Shown here piece after piece: positions 34,559-43,692 of a DNA stretch of 64,000 nt. The DNA is from Aliiroseovarius sediminis (GTDB lineage: Bacteria > Pseudomonadota > Alphaproteobacteria > Rhodobacterales > Rhodobacteraceae), in the NCBI RefSeq assembly GCF_022678485.1, contig NZ_JALBYP010000034.1:62001-126000 (forward strand). Reading direction: 5' to 3'. The notes below the pieces were generated by a model. That model was given only the letters and a program-made list of their open reading frames with translations, ran no database searches and was not told the DNA's origin. The number at the start of each line of letters is the position of its first letter. Position 1 is the stretch's first letter. Made by a program: the position numbers and the translations under genes.

Positions 34559-36432
34559 GCGAGAAACCGCACCCAGACATGATCCGCTGGATGTGGCGCA
34601 ATTATATGCGCGCCTATCGATGGCCGTTGATCGCGGCGGTCTTCTTGATGCTGCTGGAAGGGCTGGCGCTGGGGGGCCTCAGCTACATGATCAAGCCGAT
34701 GTTCGATGTGGCGTTTTCGTCGGGTAGCACGTCGTCCATTGTCATCGTTGCGTTAATCGTGGCGGCGATCTTCGTCACCCGCGCCATTGCAGCTTTTGGG
34801 CATCGTGTTCTGATGGTCTATGTCGGCCAGAGGGTGGCGGCTAAGCTGCAATCGGACATGGTTGCACATATGCTGACCTTGGACAGTAATTTTTTTCGCG
34901 ACAATTCCCCCGGCACGTTGATCGAGCGGGTGCGCGGAGACGCCCAAGCCATCGCCACCATATGGGAAGTCGTTCTGGCCGCCGTTGCGCGCGATGTTGT
35001 CTCGCTTCTGGCTCTGTTAGGGGTGGCGTTGTCGATTGATTGGCTGTGGGTCGTGGTTGCAGTGGCTGCCGCGCCTATCTTGACCATACCGATGAGCATC
35101 TTACAAAAGCGGGTGCGTCGCACAACCACCGACAGTCGCTCGTCTGCGGCCCAGATCTCAACCCGGTTGGACGAGATTTTTCACGGGATCAACTCGATCA
35201 AGCTTTCAGGAACCGAACGCCACGAACAAGGTCGCGTGGACCGCGAGATTGACGCCTTCGCCCGCACCCACCTGCAAAGCCAGGCCAATCAGGGCGGCAT
35301 CGTTGCGATGGTCGATATCATCGCCGCGGTCGGGTTTTTCGGGGTGTTGGTCTATGGCGGGATGCAGATCAACTCGGGTGCGAAGACCATCGGCGAATTC
35401 ATGAGCTTTTTCACGGCAATGGCGCTGGTCTTTGATCCGCTGCGCAATCTTGGCAAAGTGTCCGGTGCTTGGCAGGCAGCCCTAGCCAGCCTTGCGCGGA
35501 TCAGGGGGGTGTTTGATGAACGCCCCACGATCCTGTCGCCCCCCAAACCCGCCGCGTTGCCGTCGCCCACGCGAAAAGCGGGCGTTGCGTTGAAAGATGT
35601 TACCTTCGCCTATGGCGACACACCCGTTCTGCGCGACGCAAGTTTTACGGCCGAGGCTGGACAAACCACCGCTTTGGTCGGGGCATCGGGTGCGGGCAAA
35701 AGTACGATATTCAACCTGTTGACCCGATTGGCGGATGCGAAGACAGGTAAAGTTACGATCGGCGAAACGGATGTCACCACGCTGCCACTGGATCAACTAC
35801 GCGGGTTGTTCTCTGTCGTCAGCCAAGAAGCGCTTTTGTTCGACGAAACCCTGCGCGACAACATCCTGATGGGCCGCACGGATGTTAATGAAAAGCAACT
35901 GAAACACGCGCTGGATGTGGCGCATGTGTCCGATTTTCTGCCTCGAATGGAAAAGGGGCTGGATACCTCAGCCGGGCCGCGCGGGTCGAACCTGTCGGGC
36001 GGGCAGCGCCAGCGTATCGCGATTGCACGCGCGGTTCTGCGCGACGCGCCAGTTCTGCTGCTGGACGAGGCGACATCGGCACTGGATGCGAAGTCCGAAA
36101 AGCTGGTGCAGAAGGCTTTGGACGAATTGTCAAAAGACCGCACCACGCTTGTCATCGCCCATCGGCTGGCCACGGTGCGCGAGGCTGACAAGATCGTTGT
36201 TATGGATCAGGGCCAAGTGGTCGATCAGGGCACGCACGAGGAATTGCTGGCCCGTGGCGGCATCTATGCCCAGCTTTACAAGCTGCAATTTCAGGATGGT
36301 GGCACACCCGCCCCTGCCCCCGCCAAACGCAAGCGCCGCTTGCGCGATCAGCCCCATGACGCTCCGGCCCAGGCCGCGCGCTGGTCCGTGCGCGGCTTGT
36401 TGGGCGGGCTGTGGGGGCGTGGGCGCCGCTGA
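34555..36432 (+). CDS. ABC exporter, MsbA-like permease-ATPase half-transporter
   Basis: 625 residues from the ATG at 34555, overlapping the phosphatase stop by four bases; the frame reaches back to 34459 inside that gene. Six membrane helices (about 20-330) are followed by an ATPase domain (about 370-600) with Walker A GASGAGKST, Q-loop SVVSQEAL, signature LSGGQRQR, Walker B VLLLDEATSALD and H-loop VIAHRLATV. It works as a homodimer flipping or exporting lipids, lipopolysaccharide core or a drug. Similarity is general; the assignment as MsbA is not proven. A basic, proline-rich tail of about 40 residues is unusual for the family. Confidence 0.88.
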   Translation: MSEKPHPDMIRWMWRNYMRAYRWPLIAAVFLMLLEGLALGGLSYMIKPMFDVAFSSGSTSSIVIVALIVAAIFVTRAIAAFGHRVLMVYVGQRVAAKLQSDMVAHMLTLDSNFFRDNSPGTLIERVRGDAQAIATIWEVVLAAVARDVVSLLALLGVALSIDWLWVVVAVAAAPILTIPMSILQKRVRRTTTDSRSSAAQISTRLDEIFHGINSIKLSGTERHEQGRVDREIDAFARTHLQSQANQGGIVAMVDIIAAVGFFGVLVYGGMQINSGAKTIGEFMSFFTAMALVFDPLRNLGKVSGAWQAALASLARIRGVFDERPTILSPPKPAALPSPTRKAGVALKDVTFAYGDTPVLRDASFTAEAGQTTALVGASGAGKSTIFNLLTRLADAKTGKVTIGETDVTTLPLDQLRGLFSVVSQEALLFDETLRDNILMGRTDVNEKQLKHALDVAHVSDFLPRMEKGLDTSAGPRGSNLSGGQRQRIAIARAVLRDAPVLLLDEATSALDAKSEKLVQKALDELSKDRTTLVIAHRLATVREADKIVVMDQGQVVDQGTHEELLARGGIYAQLYKLQFQDGGTPAPAPAKRKRRLRDQPHDAPAQAARWSVRGLLGGLWGRGRR

Positions 36433-36486
36433 CCCTTTCGCTTCTTGTGCGCGATCTTATATAGAGGTGGCGACAGGAGGCACAGC

Positions 36487-37248
36487 ATGACCACAGACAC
36501 CCCGCGCACCGTATTGCGCATCACAGGCAGCGACCGCACCGAATTCCTTCAGGGACTTGTGACCAGTGACGTTGGGAAGCTCGCAGAAGGGATTGTCTAT
36601 GCCGCAATCCTGACGCCGCAGGGCAAATACCTGGCGGATTTTTTTCTGGTGCCCGAGGACGATGCCATCCTGCTGGATGTCGCCACGCCGTTGGCCGCAT
36701 CGCTCAGCCAACGCCTGACGATGTATAAACTACGCGCCGACGTGCAAATCGAACCGACCGAGATTACCGCCACCCGCGGCGTCGGAGACACGCCCGACGG
36801 CGCCTTTGCCGACCCGCGCCATGACGCGCTGGGATGGCGGGCTTATGACGGTCGCGCGGGGCAGGACAGCATTGATTGGGACGCTATCCGCGTCGCTCAC
36901 TGCATCCCCGAAACCGGCGTGGAACTGACACCTGACACCTATATTCTTGAAGCCGGGTTCGAGGCGCTGAACGGCGTCGATTTCCGCAAAGGCTGCTATG
37001 TCGGACAAGAGGTCACAGCCCGCATGAAGCATAAGGCCACCCTGAAAAAAGGGCTGGACGTCGTTCAGGTCGACGGTGCGGTGCCCGTCGGCACGCCGAT
37101 CACATCAGACAACAAGCCCGTTGGCACCTTGTTCACCCAATCCGGCGACCGTGCCATCGCCCATTTGCGCTTTGATCGCGCGGGCGAGGATATGCAAGCG
37201 GGGGACGCGAACGTTTCTTGGTCAGGACGGGCGGCGCATCAGGCATAA
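36487..37248 (+). CDS. YgfZ/GcvT-domain iron-sulfur cluster assembly protein
   Basis: 253 residues from the ATG at 36487, preceded by AGGAGG. Folate-binding GcvT-like fold with the diagnostic YgfZ signature KGCYVGQEV, preceded by [13 protein letters not shown]. YgfZ/IBA57 proteins help mature 4Fe-4S enzymes, including radical SAM methylthiotransferases. The gene is slightly shorter than E. coli ygfZ, as usual in alphaproteobacteria. It follows the exporter by 54 bases and its 3' end overlaps the convergent rluE end by ten bases. Confidence 0.9.
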   Translation: MTTDTPRTVLRITGSDRTEFLQGLVTSDVGKLAEGIVYAAILTPQGKYLADFFLVPEDDAILLDVATPLAASLSQRLTMYKLRADVQIEPTEITATRGVGDTPDGAFADPRHDALGWRAYDGRAGQDSIDWDAIRVAHCIPETGVELTPDTYILEAGFEALNGVDFRKGCYVGQEVTARMKHKATLKKGLDVVQVDGAVPVGTPITSDNKPVGTLFTQSGDRAIAHLRFDRAGEDMQAGDANVSWSGRAAHQA

Positions 37249-37784
37249 CTCCATTGTCCAGGTGCCAGCCCCTCTAACGTCCAATCGCCTACGGCGAAGC
37301 GGATCAGGCGCAATGTCGGATGCCCCACGGCGGCAGTCATCCGGCGCACCTGCCGGTTTTTCCCTTCGCGGATGGTCAATGCGATCCAGCAATCCGGCAC
37401 GGATTTGCGAAATCGCACCGGTGGGTTGCGGGGCCAGAGCCCGATGGGTTCGTCCATCCGCTGAACCTTCGCGGGCCTCGTCAGGCCATCTTTCAACACC
37501 ACTCCGTCACGCAACGCCTGAAGCGCGCGGTCGTCCGGGATGCCTTCGACCTGCGCCCAATAGGTCTTGGCCAATTTGTGTCGTGGGTTAGCAATCCGCG
37601 CCTGCAAGCGACCGTCATCGGTCAATATCAACAACCCCTCGCTGTCGCGATCAAGCCGTCCGGCAGCATACACGCCCGGCAGATCGATGAAATCCGACAG
37701 GGTTTTTCGTGGCGACCCCTGGCTGCCGCTGTCGGTGAACTGTGACAGGACATTAAAGGGTTTGTTGAACAGAATTGTGGTCAC
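37239..37784 (-). CDS. rluE: 23S rRNA pseudouridine synthase RluE-type
   Basis: 181 residues from the GTG at 37784 ([13 protein letters not shown]). An ATG sixteen codons upstream at 37832 also keeps the frame, but its extra segment runs through the efp terminator hairpin, so the GTG is favoured; GGAAC lies eight bases before it. The catalytic Asp sits in [14 protein letters not shown], and the family ending is [23 protein letters not shown]. It has no S4 domain, as in RluE, and modifies a uridine in domain V of 23S rRNA. Convergent with the ygfZ-like gene with a ten-base overlap. Confidence 0.9.
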   Translation of the reverse strand: MTTILFNKPFNVLSQFTDSGSQGSPRKTLSDFIDLPGVYAAGRLDRDSEGLLILTDDGRLQARIANPRHKLAKTYWAQVEGIPDDRALQALRDGVVLKDGLTRPAKVQRMDEPIGLWPRNPPVRFRKSVPDCWIALTIREGKNRQVRRMTAAVGHPTLRLIRFAVGDWTLEGLAPGQWSYA

Positions 37785-37795
37785 GCGTTGTTCCA

Positions 37796-37826
37796 AAGAA
37801 AAAGGGCAGAGCAACCGCCCTGCCCT
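37796..37826 (-). terminator. Rho-independent terminator of efp
   Basis: Minus strand stem AGGGCAG / CTGCCCT with a ten-base loop, followed by TTTTTCTTT, 22 bases after the efp stop codon. It lies directly upstream of the chosen rluE start, so rluE needs either read-through or a promoter overlapping this hairpin. Confidence 0.75.
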
Positions 37827-37847
37827 GTTCATCTTGTGTCGACTGCG

Positions 37848-38411
37848 CTAGGCGCGTTCAGCATATTCCATGGTTTCGGTGTTGACCACAATCGCTTCGC
37901 CCTGCCCAACGAAGGGCGGGACGGAAAGGCGCACACCATTGTCCAAAAGGGCGGGCTTGAAGCTGTTGGCGGCGGTCTGGCCCTTCACGACGGGCTCGGT
38001 TTCTTCCACCGTGCAGGTGACTTTCTGCGGCAAGGTAGCATTCAACGCCTCGCTTTCATAAAACTCGACAACGATGGTCATGCCATCTTGCAAAAACGGA
38101 CGGCGTTCACCCAGAAGTTCGGCAGGCAGTTGGATTTGCTCGTAAGTTTCAGTGTCCATGAAGATCAGCATTCCGTCGTCTTCATAGAGAAATTGCTGGT
38201 CTTTCTGCTCAAGCCGCACGCGTTCGACCTTGTCCGCCGAGCGAAAGCGTTCGTTCAGCTTTGATCCGTTGCGAAGGTTGCGCAGTTCGACCTGCGCAAA
38301 CGCTCCGCCCTTGCCGGGCTTGACGTGATCGACTTTGACGGCAGCCCACAGACCGCCATTATGCTCCAGCACATTACCGGGGCGAATTTCGTTACCATTA
38401 ATCTTGGGCAT
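37848..38411 (-). CDS. efp: Elongation factor P
   Basis: 187 residues, typical length. Three-domain beta-barrel protein that rescues ribosomes stalled at polyproline. The tip loop of domain I reads [13 protein letters not shown], so K34 is the position that is beta-lysylated where EpmA/EpmB exist; the modification enzymes are not in the window. The central block [27 protein letters not shown] and the ending with PPFVGQGE(A) and [11 protein letters not shown] match the family. It is followed by a terminator. Confidence 0.97.
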   Translation of the reverse strand: MPKINGNEIRPGNVLEHNGGLWAAVKVDHVKPGKGGAFAQVELRNLRNGSKLNERFRSADKVERVRLEQKDQQFLYEDDGMLIFMDTETYEQIQLPAELLGERRPFLQDGMTIVVEFYESEALNATLPQKVTCTVEETEPVVKGQTAANSFKPALLDNGVRLSVPPFVGQGEAIVVNTETMEYAERA

Positions 38412-38624
38412 GCATAAACCTTCGCAAAAGGTTGAACTTTGTTAGACTGCACCTATATCTTGGCGGTCGGGTTCTGGCAAGGCGACGAAATTCGCACGAT
38501 CGGAGCCTTGGTATGCGCCAGTCGCATAGCAGGCATGTGGCTGAGGGGATACCGAATCGCGCGAAAACCGCCATATTGTCCTCTGTTCCGACAAGTGCAA
38601 GTGCAAGAATAACAAGGGGCGAAA

Positions 38625-38942
38625 ATGCTGGATTCTGTAGACAGTAGTGCTTTCAACAATGAACAGGGTAACCGCGCGCGCAAGCTGTTTGCCGCTGTGG
38701 TTTTGGCCGCGTTGGATGATGCGATTTCTGACGACAAGAAATACGGAAATGGTCCCGATCAGATTGCCCGTTGGGCGCGGTCGCGCGATGGGCGCGAGGT
38801 GCTAAGCTGCGCGGGGATCGATCCTAATGAACGGGTTGTGAACGGGTTGATGGAATTTGTTTCGAAAGGTGTCCGCACCTCGGTGGCGCTGAGCCGCGAA
38901 GAAAGCGAACGCCGCAACGCCGCGCAGGCCGAAGCCGCGTAA
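38625..38942 (+). CDS. DUF6280 family protein, Rhodobacterales-specific
   Basis: 105 residues, rich in charged helix-forming sequence, with ALDDAISDDKKYGNGPDQIARWARSRDGREVLSCAGIDP near the middle. It resembles the short DUF6280 proteins that recur as single genes in Rhodobacteraceae. No catalytic motif. The ATG follows GGGGCGAAA. A strong terminator follows 30 bases after the stop, so it is monocistronic. Function unknown. Confidence 0.75.
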   Translation: MLDSVDSSAFNNEQGNRARKLFAAVVLAALDDAISDDKKYGNGPDQIARWARSRDGREVLSCAGIDPNERVVNGLMEFVSKGVRTSVALSREESERRNAAQAEAA

Positions 38943-38972
38943 CCAGTTGTCGCCGATCCTGTTGTAAAAGTC

Positions 38973-38998
38973 GCGCCCCCTAGTGGGCGCGTTTTTTC
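38973..38998 (+). terminator. Rho-independent terminator of the DUF6280 gene
   Basis: Perfect stem CGCGCCC / GGGCGCG with loop CCTAGT and a run of six T, directly downstream of the gene. Confidence 0.92.
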
Positions 38999-39152
38999 GT
39001 GCGTTAACGTCACATGTTTTGGTTAGACCCCACAAGCGCCGCAGGTTGCCAATCCGGCTTGAGCGATACAAGCACCTCGCCTTGGCGCACAAGATCGGCG
39101 CCATCTGCCTTTGATCGGTCGTGCTCGACCCGAATAGATGACGGCCGCGTGA

Positions 39153-40019
39153 TTATTCCAGCTGTTTCAAGGTCAGGGCGCGCTCGATTTCCCGGCGGAC
39201 GAAACGGCGGATGGATTGCGTGATTTTCTCGCCCACCTCGCCTTGCAGTTCTTCGCGCACAAGGCGGGCCACCATGGCCTGAACAACCTCCTCGTCGATG
39301 ATGTCGGTATCGTCGCCCACAATCTCGACTTCGGACGAGGGTGTAGAGGGCGCGAGCGCGGTCCGTTGCGTCTGACGCGCGGCAGCTGCGCGCAGATCCT
39401 TGTCGTCGTCGGGGTCGTCAACGGCGACAAACGGCGCTTCGGGCGCGTCACCATTGGCAGGCCAGCCGGTCGCATTGTTGGCTCCGACGATCCCTTCGTC
39501 TTCGCCCGCATGAAGCCGCGCGGCGTGGAACATCAGCACATCAGATTGCGTCGTTTCTTCGCCTTCTTCAGGTTCCCAGGCGTCGGGCTGTCGGCTCACC
39601 TTATCTTCAAAACCTGCGGCAGGGGCGCCTTGCGTCTTTTCCCCCGAACGTGGATTGGCCGCATCCGGCACCCCACCCTTGGAGGACGCAGAACGAGAGC
39701 CGCGATGCGAAAAGACCGGAACAGACGGTTTATCCTTGGACGGCTGCCTGGACGCTGATTTCGCTGTTGCGTTCGGCTCATCAGGCGATGTCGTGTCGGT
39801 CGGGGCCTTTCTAACAGCATCTGTCTCGGCTGATGTGGCCGTCTTTCCAGTCGATGCCGCAGGGGTGCCGTCGTCATGCACCCGAAACGCGGGCGTTAGA
39901 ACAAGCTTTTCCGCTTTTACCGACTTATCGCGCCGGTCCGAGGCCTTGCTTTCGGAAATGAGTCGGCGAATCGAGGACAGAACATCCTCGATCTCGGTGT
40001 TGGAAACCGGGTCAGACAT
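39153..40019 (-). CDS. PopZ/DUF2497-like low-complexity protein
   Basis: 288 residues in three parts. An N-terminal helix is EIEDVLSSIRRLISESKA; the long middle region (about 40-210) is rich in A, D, E, G, P, S and T, poor in hydrophobics and probably disordered; the C-terminal helices contain VVQAMVARLVREELQGEVGEKITQSIRRFVRREIERALT. This layout, with a short N-terminal helix, acidic-proline linker and C-terminal oligomerisation helices with REEIER-like repeats, resembles PopZ and DUF2497 proteins, which form polar assemblies in alphaproteobacteria. The resemblance is structural rather than a close sequence match. Confidence 0.55.
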   Translation of the reverse strand: MSDPVSNTEIEDVLSSIRRLISESKASDRRDKSVKAEKLVLTPAFRVHDDGTPAASTGKTATSAETDAVRKAPTDTTSPDEPNATAKSASRQPSKDKPSVPVFSHRGSRSASSKGGVPDAANPRSGEKTQGAPAAGFEDKVSRQPDAWEPEEGEETTQSDVLMFHAARLHAGEDEGIVGANNATGWPANGDAPEAPFVAVDDPDDDKDLRAAAARQTQRTALAPSTPSSEVEIVGDDTDIIDEEVVQAMVARLVREELQGEVGEKITQSIRRFVRREIERALTLKQLE

Positions 40020-40119
40020 ACGAAAACACCTGCATTATTGTTCCTTGGACCGGTCTATCCGGCCACCATTAAAAGAACATTACCGAATGAAGGGCGCTCG
40101 CACAACTGAACGAACTGTT

Positions 40120-41514
40120 TCACTTTTTGCCCAAAGCTTCCAACAGGCTGTCCAGACGCTTGCCCTGTGGGCTGACGCGGTGGACGGGCGCTGACTTCAC
40201 AGTGTTGAAATACGCTTCGGGGTCATAGGTGACGACACCCAGCTTCAGGTGTTCGGCCGTCAACAAGCCCATCGAAGACAAGAGCGAATAGGCCGCCAGA
40301 TATTGGTTCGACAGCGCCGTGATACGGGCGGCTTCAGCGTCCAAAAGCTCCTGTTCCGCATTCAGAACGTCCAGCGTCGTGCGCGAACCCAAGGATGCTT
40401 CTTCGCGGGCACCACGCAATGCGACCCGGCTTGCGCGGATTTGACGATCCGTTGCCTCAAGCGACGCAGCAGATACCGCCAACCGGGCCCACGCATTGGC
40501 GACCCCCTGATCAACCGCCAGACGGGCCTGATGAAGACCCGCGCGGGCCGCTTCGGCCTTGGCGACTGTCTTGCGGTATTCCGCAGACAGCTTGCCGCCG
40601 GAATAAATCGTGCCACTCACCGCCACACCAACCGAATTCGAGACGAAATCCTGGCCGCCGGCATCCTGCCATTTGGTTTGTGCGTTGCCAACTAGCGCTG
40701 GTTTCATCGCCGCCATCGAGATTTCTGAGGCAAGATCGGCTGCAACCACGTTATGTTGCGCGCTAAGAATGTCTGGATGGCGTTGGCGGGCGATTGCCTT
40801 GGCCGCTTCCAACGTTTTTGCCGTCATAGGCAGGCGCGGCGGCGCGGACAGGTTACCCGGCAGATTGCCGGTCGCCGCGCGGTATTCTTCGCGCGCGATA
40901 TCCAGATCGCCACGGGCCGACGCTTCGCTTGCACGAGCCGCGGCCAGACGCGCCTGTGCCAGCGCAACATCTGTCTGGGTCACTTCGCCAACCTCGAAGC
41001 GATCATTTGCTGCGCGCAATTCTTGCGTCAGAACACGGACCGAATTGGCTTGAAGCTGTGTATTTTCAATCGCCGAACGGACATCGAGATAAGCCGTCAC
41101 CGCCCGCAACAGGATTTGTTGCTCGACACTGGTCAGACCATCGCGAGTTGCCAACACAATCTCTTTCTGCGCTTCGACCGCAGCTTTGCCGCGCCCGAAA
41201 TTGAAAATCAGAAACTCGGCGGTCAACTGCGCAGTCGTCGCCCAGGTCGAGTTGCCCGAGATGCTGGTGTTGGGGTCGGACCAGCCGTGGCTGATCATAT
41301 AGGTCAGGGTTGGGCGCAACGCGGCCTGAGCGATCGCAACGTCTTCGTCCGCTGCACGCAGAAGCGCCTGATTTTGCTCCAATAATCCACTGTGCTTATA
41401 GGCGGCAACCAAGGCATCAGACAACGATTCGGCCACTGCCATCGGCGCCGAAGCGACGCACAAACCTGCCGCCAAAACGACGCCAGCCCATTTCTTTCCA
41501 AAACCTGTGGCCAT
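40120..41514 (-). CDS. tolC: TolC family outer membrane channel protein
   Basis: 464 residues with a signal peptide (cleavage after AVAE, about residue 29). It has the duplicated coiled-coil/beta-strand layout of TolC: alternating long helices with repeats such as VRVLTQELRAANDRFEVGEVTQTDVALAQARLAAARASEASARGD and, in the second half, AVDQGVANAWARLAVSAASLEATDRQIRAS, with GSRTTLDVLNAEQELLDAEA as the second TolC-type repeat block. It forms a trimeric exit duct for type I secretion or RND efflux. Inner-membrane partners are not adjacent; the methyltransferase gene lies upstream with a 57-base gap. Confidence 0.93.
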   Translation of the reverse strand: MATGFGKKWAGVVLAAGLCVASAPMAVAESLSDALVAAYKHSGLLEQNQALLRAADEDVAIAQAALRPTLTYMISHGWSDPNTSISGNSTWATTAQLTAEFLIFNFGRGKAAVEAQKEIVLATRDGLTSVEQQILLRAVTAYLDVRSAIENTQLQANSVRVLTQELRAANDRFEVGEVTQTDVALAQARLAAARASEASARGDLDIAREEYRAATGNLPGNLSAPPRLPMTAKTLEAAKAIARQRHPDILSAQHNVVAADLASEISMAAMKPALVGNAQTKWQDAGGQDFVSNSVGVAVSGTIYSGGKLSAEYRKTVAKAEAARAGLHQARLAVDQGVANAWARLAVSAASLEATDRQIRASRVALRGAREEASLGSRTTLDVLNAEQELLDAEAARITALSNQYLAAYSLLSSMGLLTAEHLKLGVVTYDPEAYFNTVKSAPVHRVSPQGKRLDSLLEALGKK

Positions 41515-41571
41515 GTTAATACCTTGTGTTTGCCACGTATATGGTGGCCTGTTGATCGGTTCTACGTGAAC

Positions 41572-42225
41572 TTACAGAACAAATTCCTGCGGTTTTTGAA
41601 ACCCGTCGATCACGGGCGCGCCTGCCGTGAAACTGTGGCGCCAGAGCATGGTCCCGTCAATCTTATAGCCAATCTTGACGGTGCCCAGCATACCTTCGGC
41701 AAAGATACAGCAGATGCGCCCGCCATCTTTCAATTGGTCGGTGATCGTAGCAGGAACAACCTCGACCGCACCCTGGATCAAAATCACGTCATAGGGGCCG
41801 TTCTTGGCGTTTCCGTCCACCAGCGGGCCGGAGATGACGGCGACATTGTCAGCGTTATGGTCAGACAAGGTAGCCTGCGCCTCGCTCGCCATCCTTTCGT
41901 CCTCTTCCACCGCAACGACGAAATCAGCCAAAAGCGCGATCACTGCGGCGCTATACCCGAGCCCGCAACCCAGATCCAACACCATCTCGTCTGGCTGTAT
42001 ATCAACCGCTTCCAGCATCTTCGCCAAAGTGCGTGGCTCTAACACGACACGACCGCCGTCAAGTGCAATATTCTCGCCCATATAAGCCGCTTCGCGCTTG
42101 GCATCCGGCACGTAATCCTCGCGCGGCACCGAAAGCATGGCATCAATAATCGGAAATTTCGTCACATCCGATGGGCGAACCTGAGTGTCCACCATCATCG
42201 TGCGGCGCATGGCAAAATCGGTCAT
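41572..42225 (-). CDS. Protein-L-isoaspartate O-methyltransferase family protein
   Basis: 217 residues from the ATG at 42225 (MTDFAMRRTMMVDTQVRPSDVTK); the frame goes on to 42378 but crosses the tRNA promoter side. SAM-dependent methyltransferase fold with motif I LDLGCGLGYSAAVIALL and post-I VVAVEED. The second half is PYDVILIQGAVEVVPATITDQLKDGGRICCIF. Family membership is clear. Sequence differs from standard Pcm at motif I (GCGLGYS for the usual TGSGYQ), so activity on isoaspartate is not assured. In roseobacters this gene is typically beside tolC, as here. Confidence 0.87.
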   Translation of the reverse strand: MTDFAMRRTMMVDTQVRPSDVTKFPIIDAMLSVPREDYVPDAKREAAYMGENIALDGGRVVLEPRTLAKMLEAVDIQPDEMVLDLGCGLGYSAAVIALLADFVVAVEEDERMASEAQATLSDHNADNVAVISGPLVDGNAKNGPYDVILIQGAVEVVPATITDQLKDGGRICCIFAEGMLGTVKIGYKIDGTMLWRHSFTAGAPVIDGFQKPQEFVL

Positions 42226-42419
42226 GTCTAGCCTATCTATTCTGAGACGTCGGGTTTCTATTGCCACAGATGACCGGACACAGCAATCCCGCAACGCACC
42301 TTCTGGCAAAGGTGTCACACCTATTCGACAGGTCAGGCCAGATAGTTTTGCACCCCGCTCCCGTTCCGGGCTGGACAACCCCCCGCAATTGGCGCTACAG
42401 AACGCCCAACACCACGGAT

Positions 42420-42493
42420 GGCGAGTTGGCGGAGTGGTGACGCAGCGGATTGCAAATCCGTGTACACCGGTTCGATTCCGGTACTCGCCTCCA
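42420..42493 (+). tRNA. tRNA-Cys (anticodon GCA)
   Basis: 74 nt including an encoded CCA. Acceptor GGCGAGT pairs with ACTCGCC. The anticodon stem/loop GCGGATTGCAAATCCG gives GCA, and the T-arm is CCGGTTCGATTCCGG. It marks the boundary between ordinary genes and the decayed segment that follows. Confidence 0.96.
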
Positions 42494-42649
42494 ATGAAAT
42501 CAACGGCTTGCGCAGCACCTAGACATTTGAGCGGTTTTAATGGTCACCGCCGTGTCGGTTTCGTCTGCAATCAGTAGTGGTGAATCGCGACGACTATACT
42601 GTCACTATGACGCACTGCCCCCACCGACGTGCTGCGGGTAGATGTAGAC

Positions 42650-42790
42650 TACCTCCCGAAAAATGGGCCCACGCAGGCAGACATCGGATCCGCCGCCTGG
42701 TGGGGATCATGGGGTTGCAGGCTATCTACAAAAGCCCAAATACGAGCAGGAAGCATATGCAGTGCATTTCACCGACGACCAGCCTCGTGA
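42650..42790 (+). mobile_element. IS3-family transposase (OrfB) remnant
   Basis: In one frame the segment reads GRHRIRRLVGIMGLQAIYKSPNTSRKH, which matches the mid N-terminal part of IS3-group OrfB (family form RIRRLMRxMGLxAIYxxPxTSxxH). Beyond it the frame loses similarity, apart from LVINTCSY resembling LVIDRPNQV. Neither end of an IS nor an intact ORF is present, so this is a short dead fragment. Confidence 0.65.
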
Positions 42791-43047
42791 TCAACACCTG
42801 CTCATACCAAATACCAGTGGATTTCTGGGCACTCCAAACTTTGACGACGAATTTTAATTTTAGAAATTTTTTATCAACGTTCTCAGGCGTAACGATAAAT
42901 AGAGGCTTGGACCTGTCGCTCTTTAGTGCCGCCCCCGGTGCTCGTTTGAATGCACAGTTTTTGACAATCGTTGGTATGGTTTTTGGGCCGATATAGCCTG
43001 AGGCAATTGATAGAGCTGTCTTGAGGCCCTATTCGGCGTTACTATCT

Positions 43048-43383
43048 CTACGTTGGGATTTTTAACTGCCTCTTTCTGCCCAGGTCCAAATTCTTCAGAG
43101 CCAAGCACTGACGCACCAAAATATCCGGGTCCTCCGCAAACACTACACAATTTTCGGATGTAAAACCCGGTGGCCCCTGAACTTCGCTGTAAACTGCTTT
43201 TCCACCTGAGTAAATTAGCAGGGCACAAAGTTCTGAAATTTGAGGAGGTTCTTCCAGATCGGTTAGATAACCTTCCTACACACCGCCGTAGATCTCGTCA
43301 AAAGTAATATCTATGTCCGCCACCAGATGATTGCAGTCGGCTTCCATTGCCAAGCCGCAGATTGGGCATTTTATGTCATTCAA
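43048..43383 (-). pseudogene. Small zinc-ribbon-like gene interrupted by an amber codon
   Basis: A TTG start at 43383 has AGGAGG at ideal distance. It opens LNDIKCPICGLAMEADCNHL, with CxxC and a later Cys/His pair suggesting a zinc ribbon, and runs to GGV. A TAG at 43276-43278 follows, after which the same frame continues with 75 more sensible codons (EGYLTDLEEPPQISELCALL ...) to a second TAG at 43048. One base change, for example from TAT or TAC, would restore a protein of about 111 residues. Function unknown. Confidence 0.55.
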
Positions 43384-43692
43384 GATGATCCTCCTCTGAT
43401 CTTATCTTTGAGATTGGCTAACTTTGAGATCCCGTGTCAACGTCCGGGAAGCTTCACGACTGGAAGGGCTCCCAGAAGATTCAAGGACATAACCTGAATC
43501 GTGCAGATGCCGAGATCGGGAACGAATGTATAGACACCTTCCCGAACACCGGCAGGCCTTTCCTCAAAAAGGCACCCATTTACCGGTCAACAAAGGAGAC
43601 AAATTTGGGCCATTGAGCAATATGTAGAACGGAATGAGTGAATTGGCTGCAAGTGACCAGGTCAGACATCAGCATGCCAAAGCAGCCATTCA
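43384..43692. other. Stretch without a recognisable gene
   Basis: AT-richer sequence between the interrupted zinc-ribbon gene and the first of the small minus-strand genes. A 60-codon plus-strand frame at 43434-43616 has no supporting ribosome binding site and low-quality composition. Nothing else was identified. Confidence 0.5.

Noticed and set aside
43434-43616. 60-codon plus-strand frame in the decayed segment
   Set aside because: No ribosome binding site and no similarity; likely chance.
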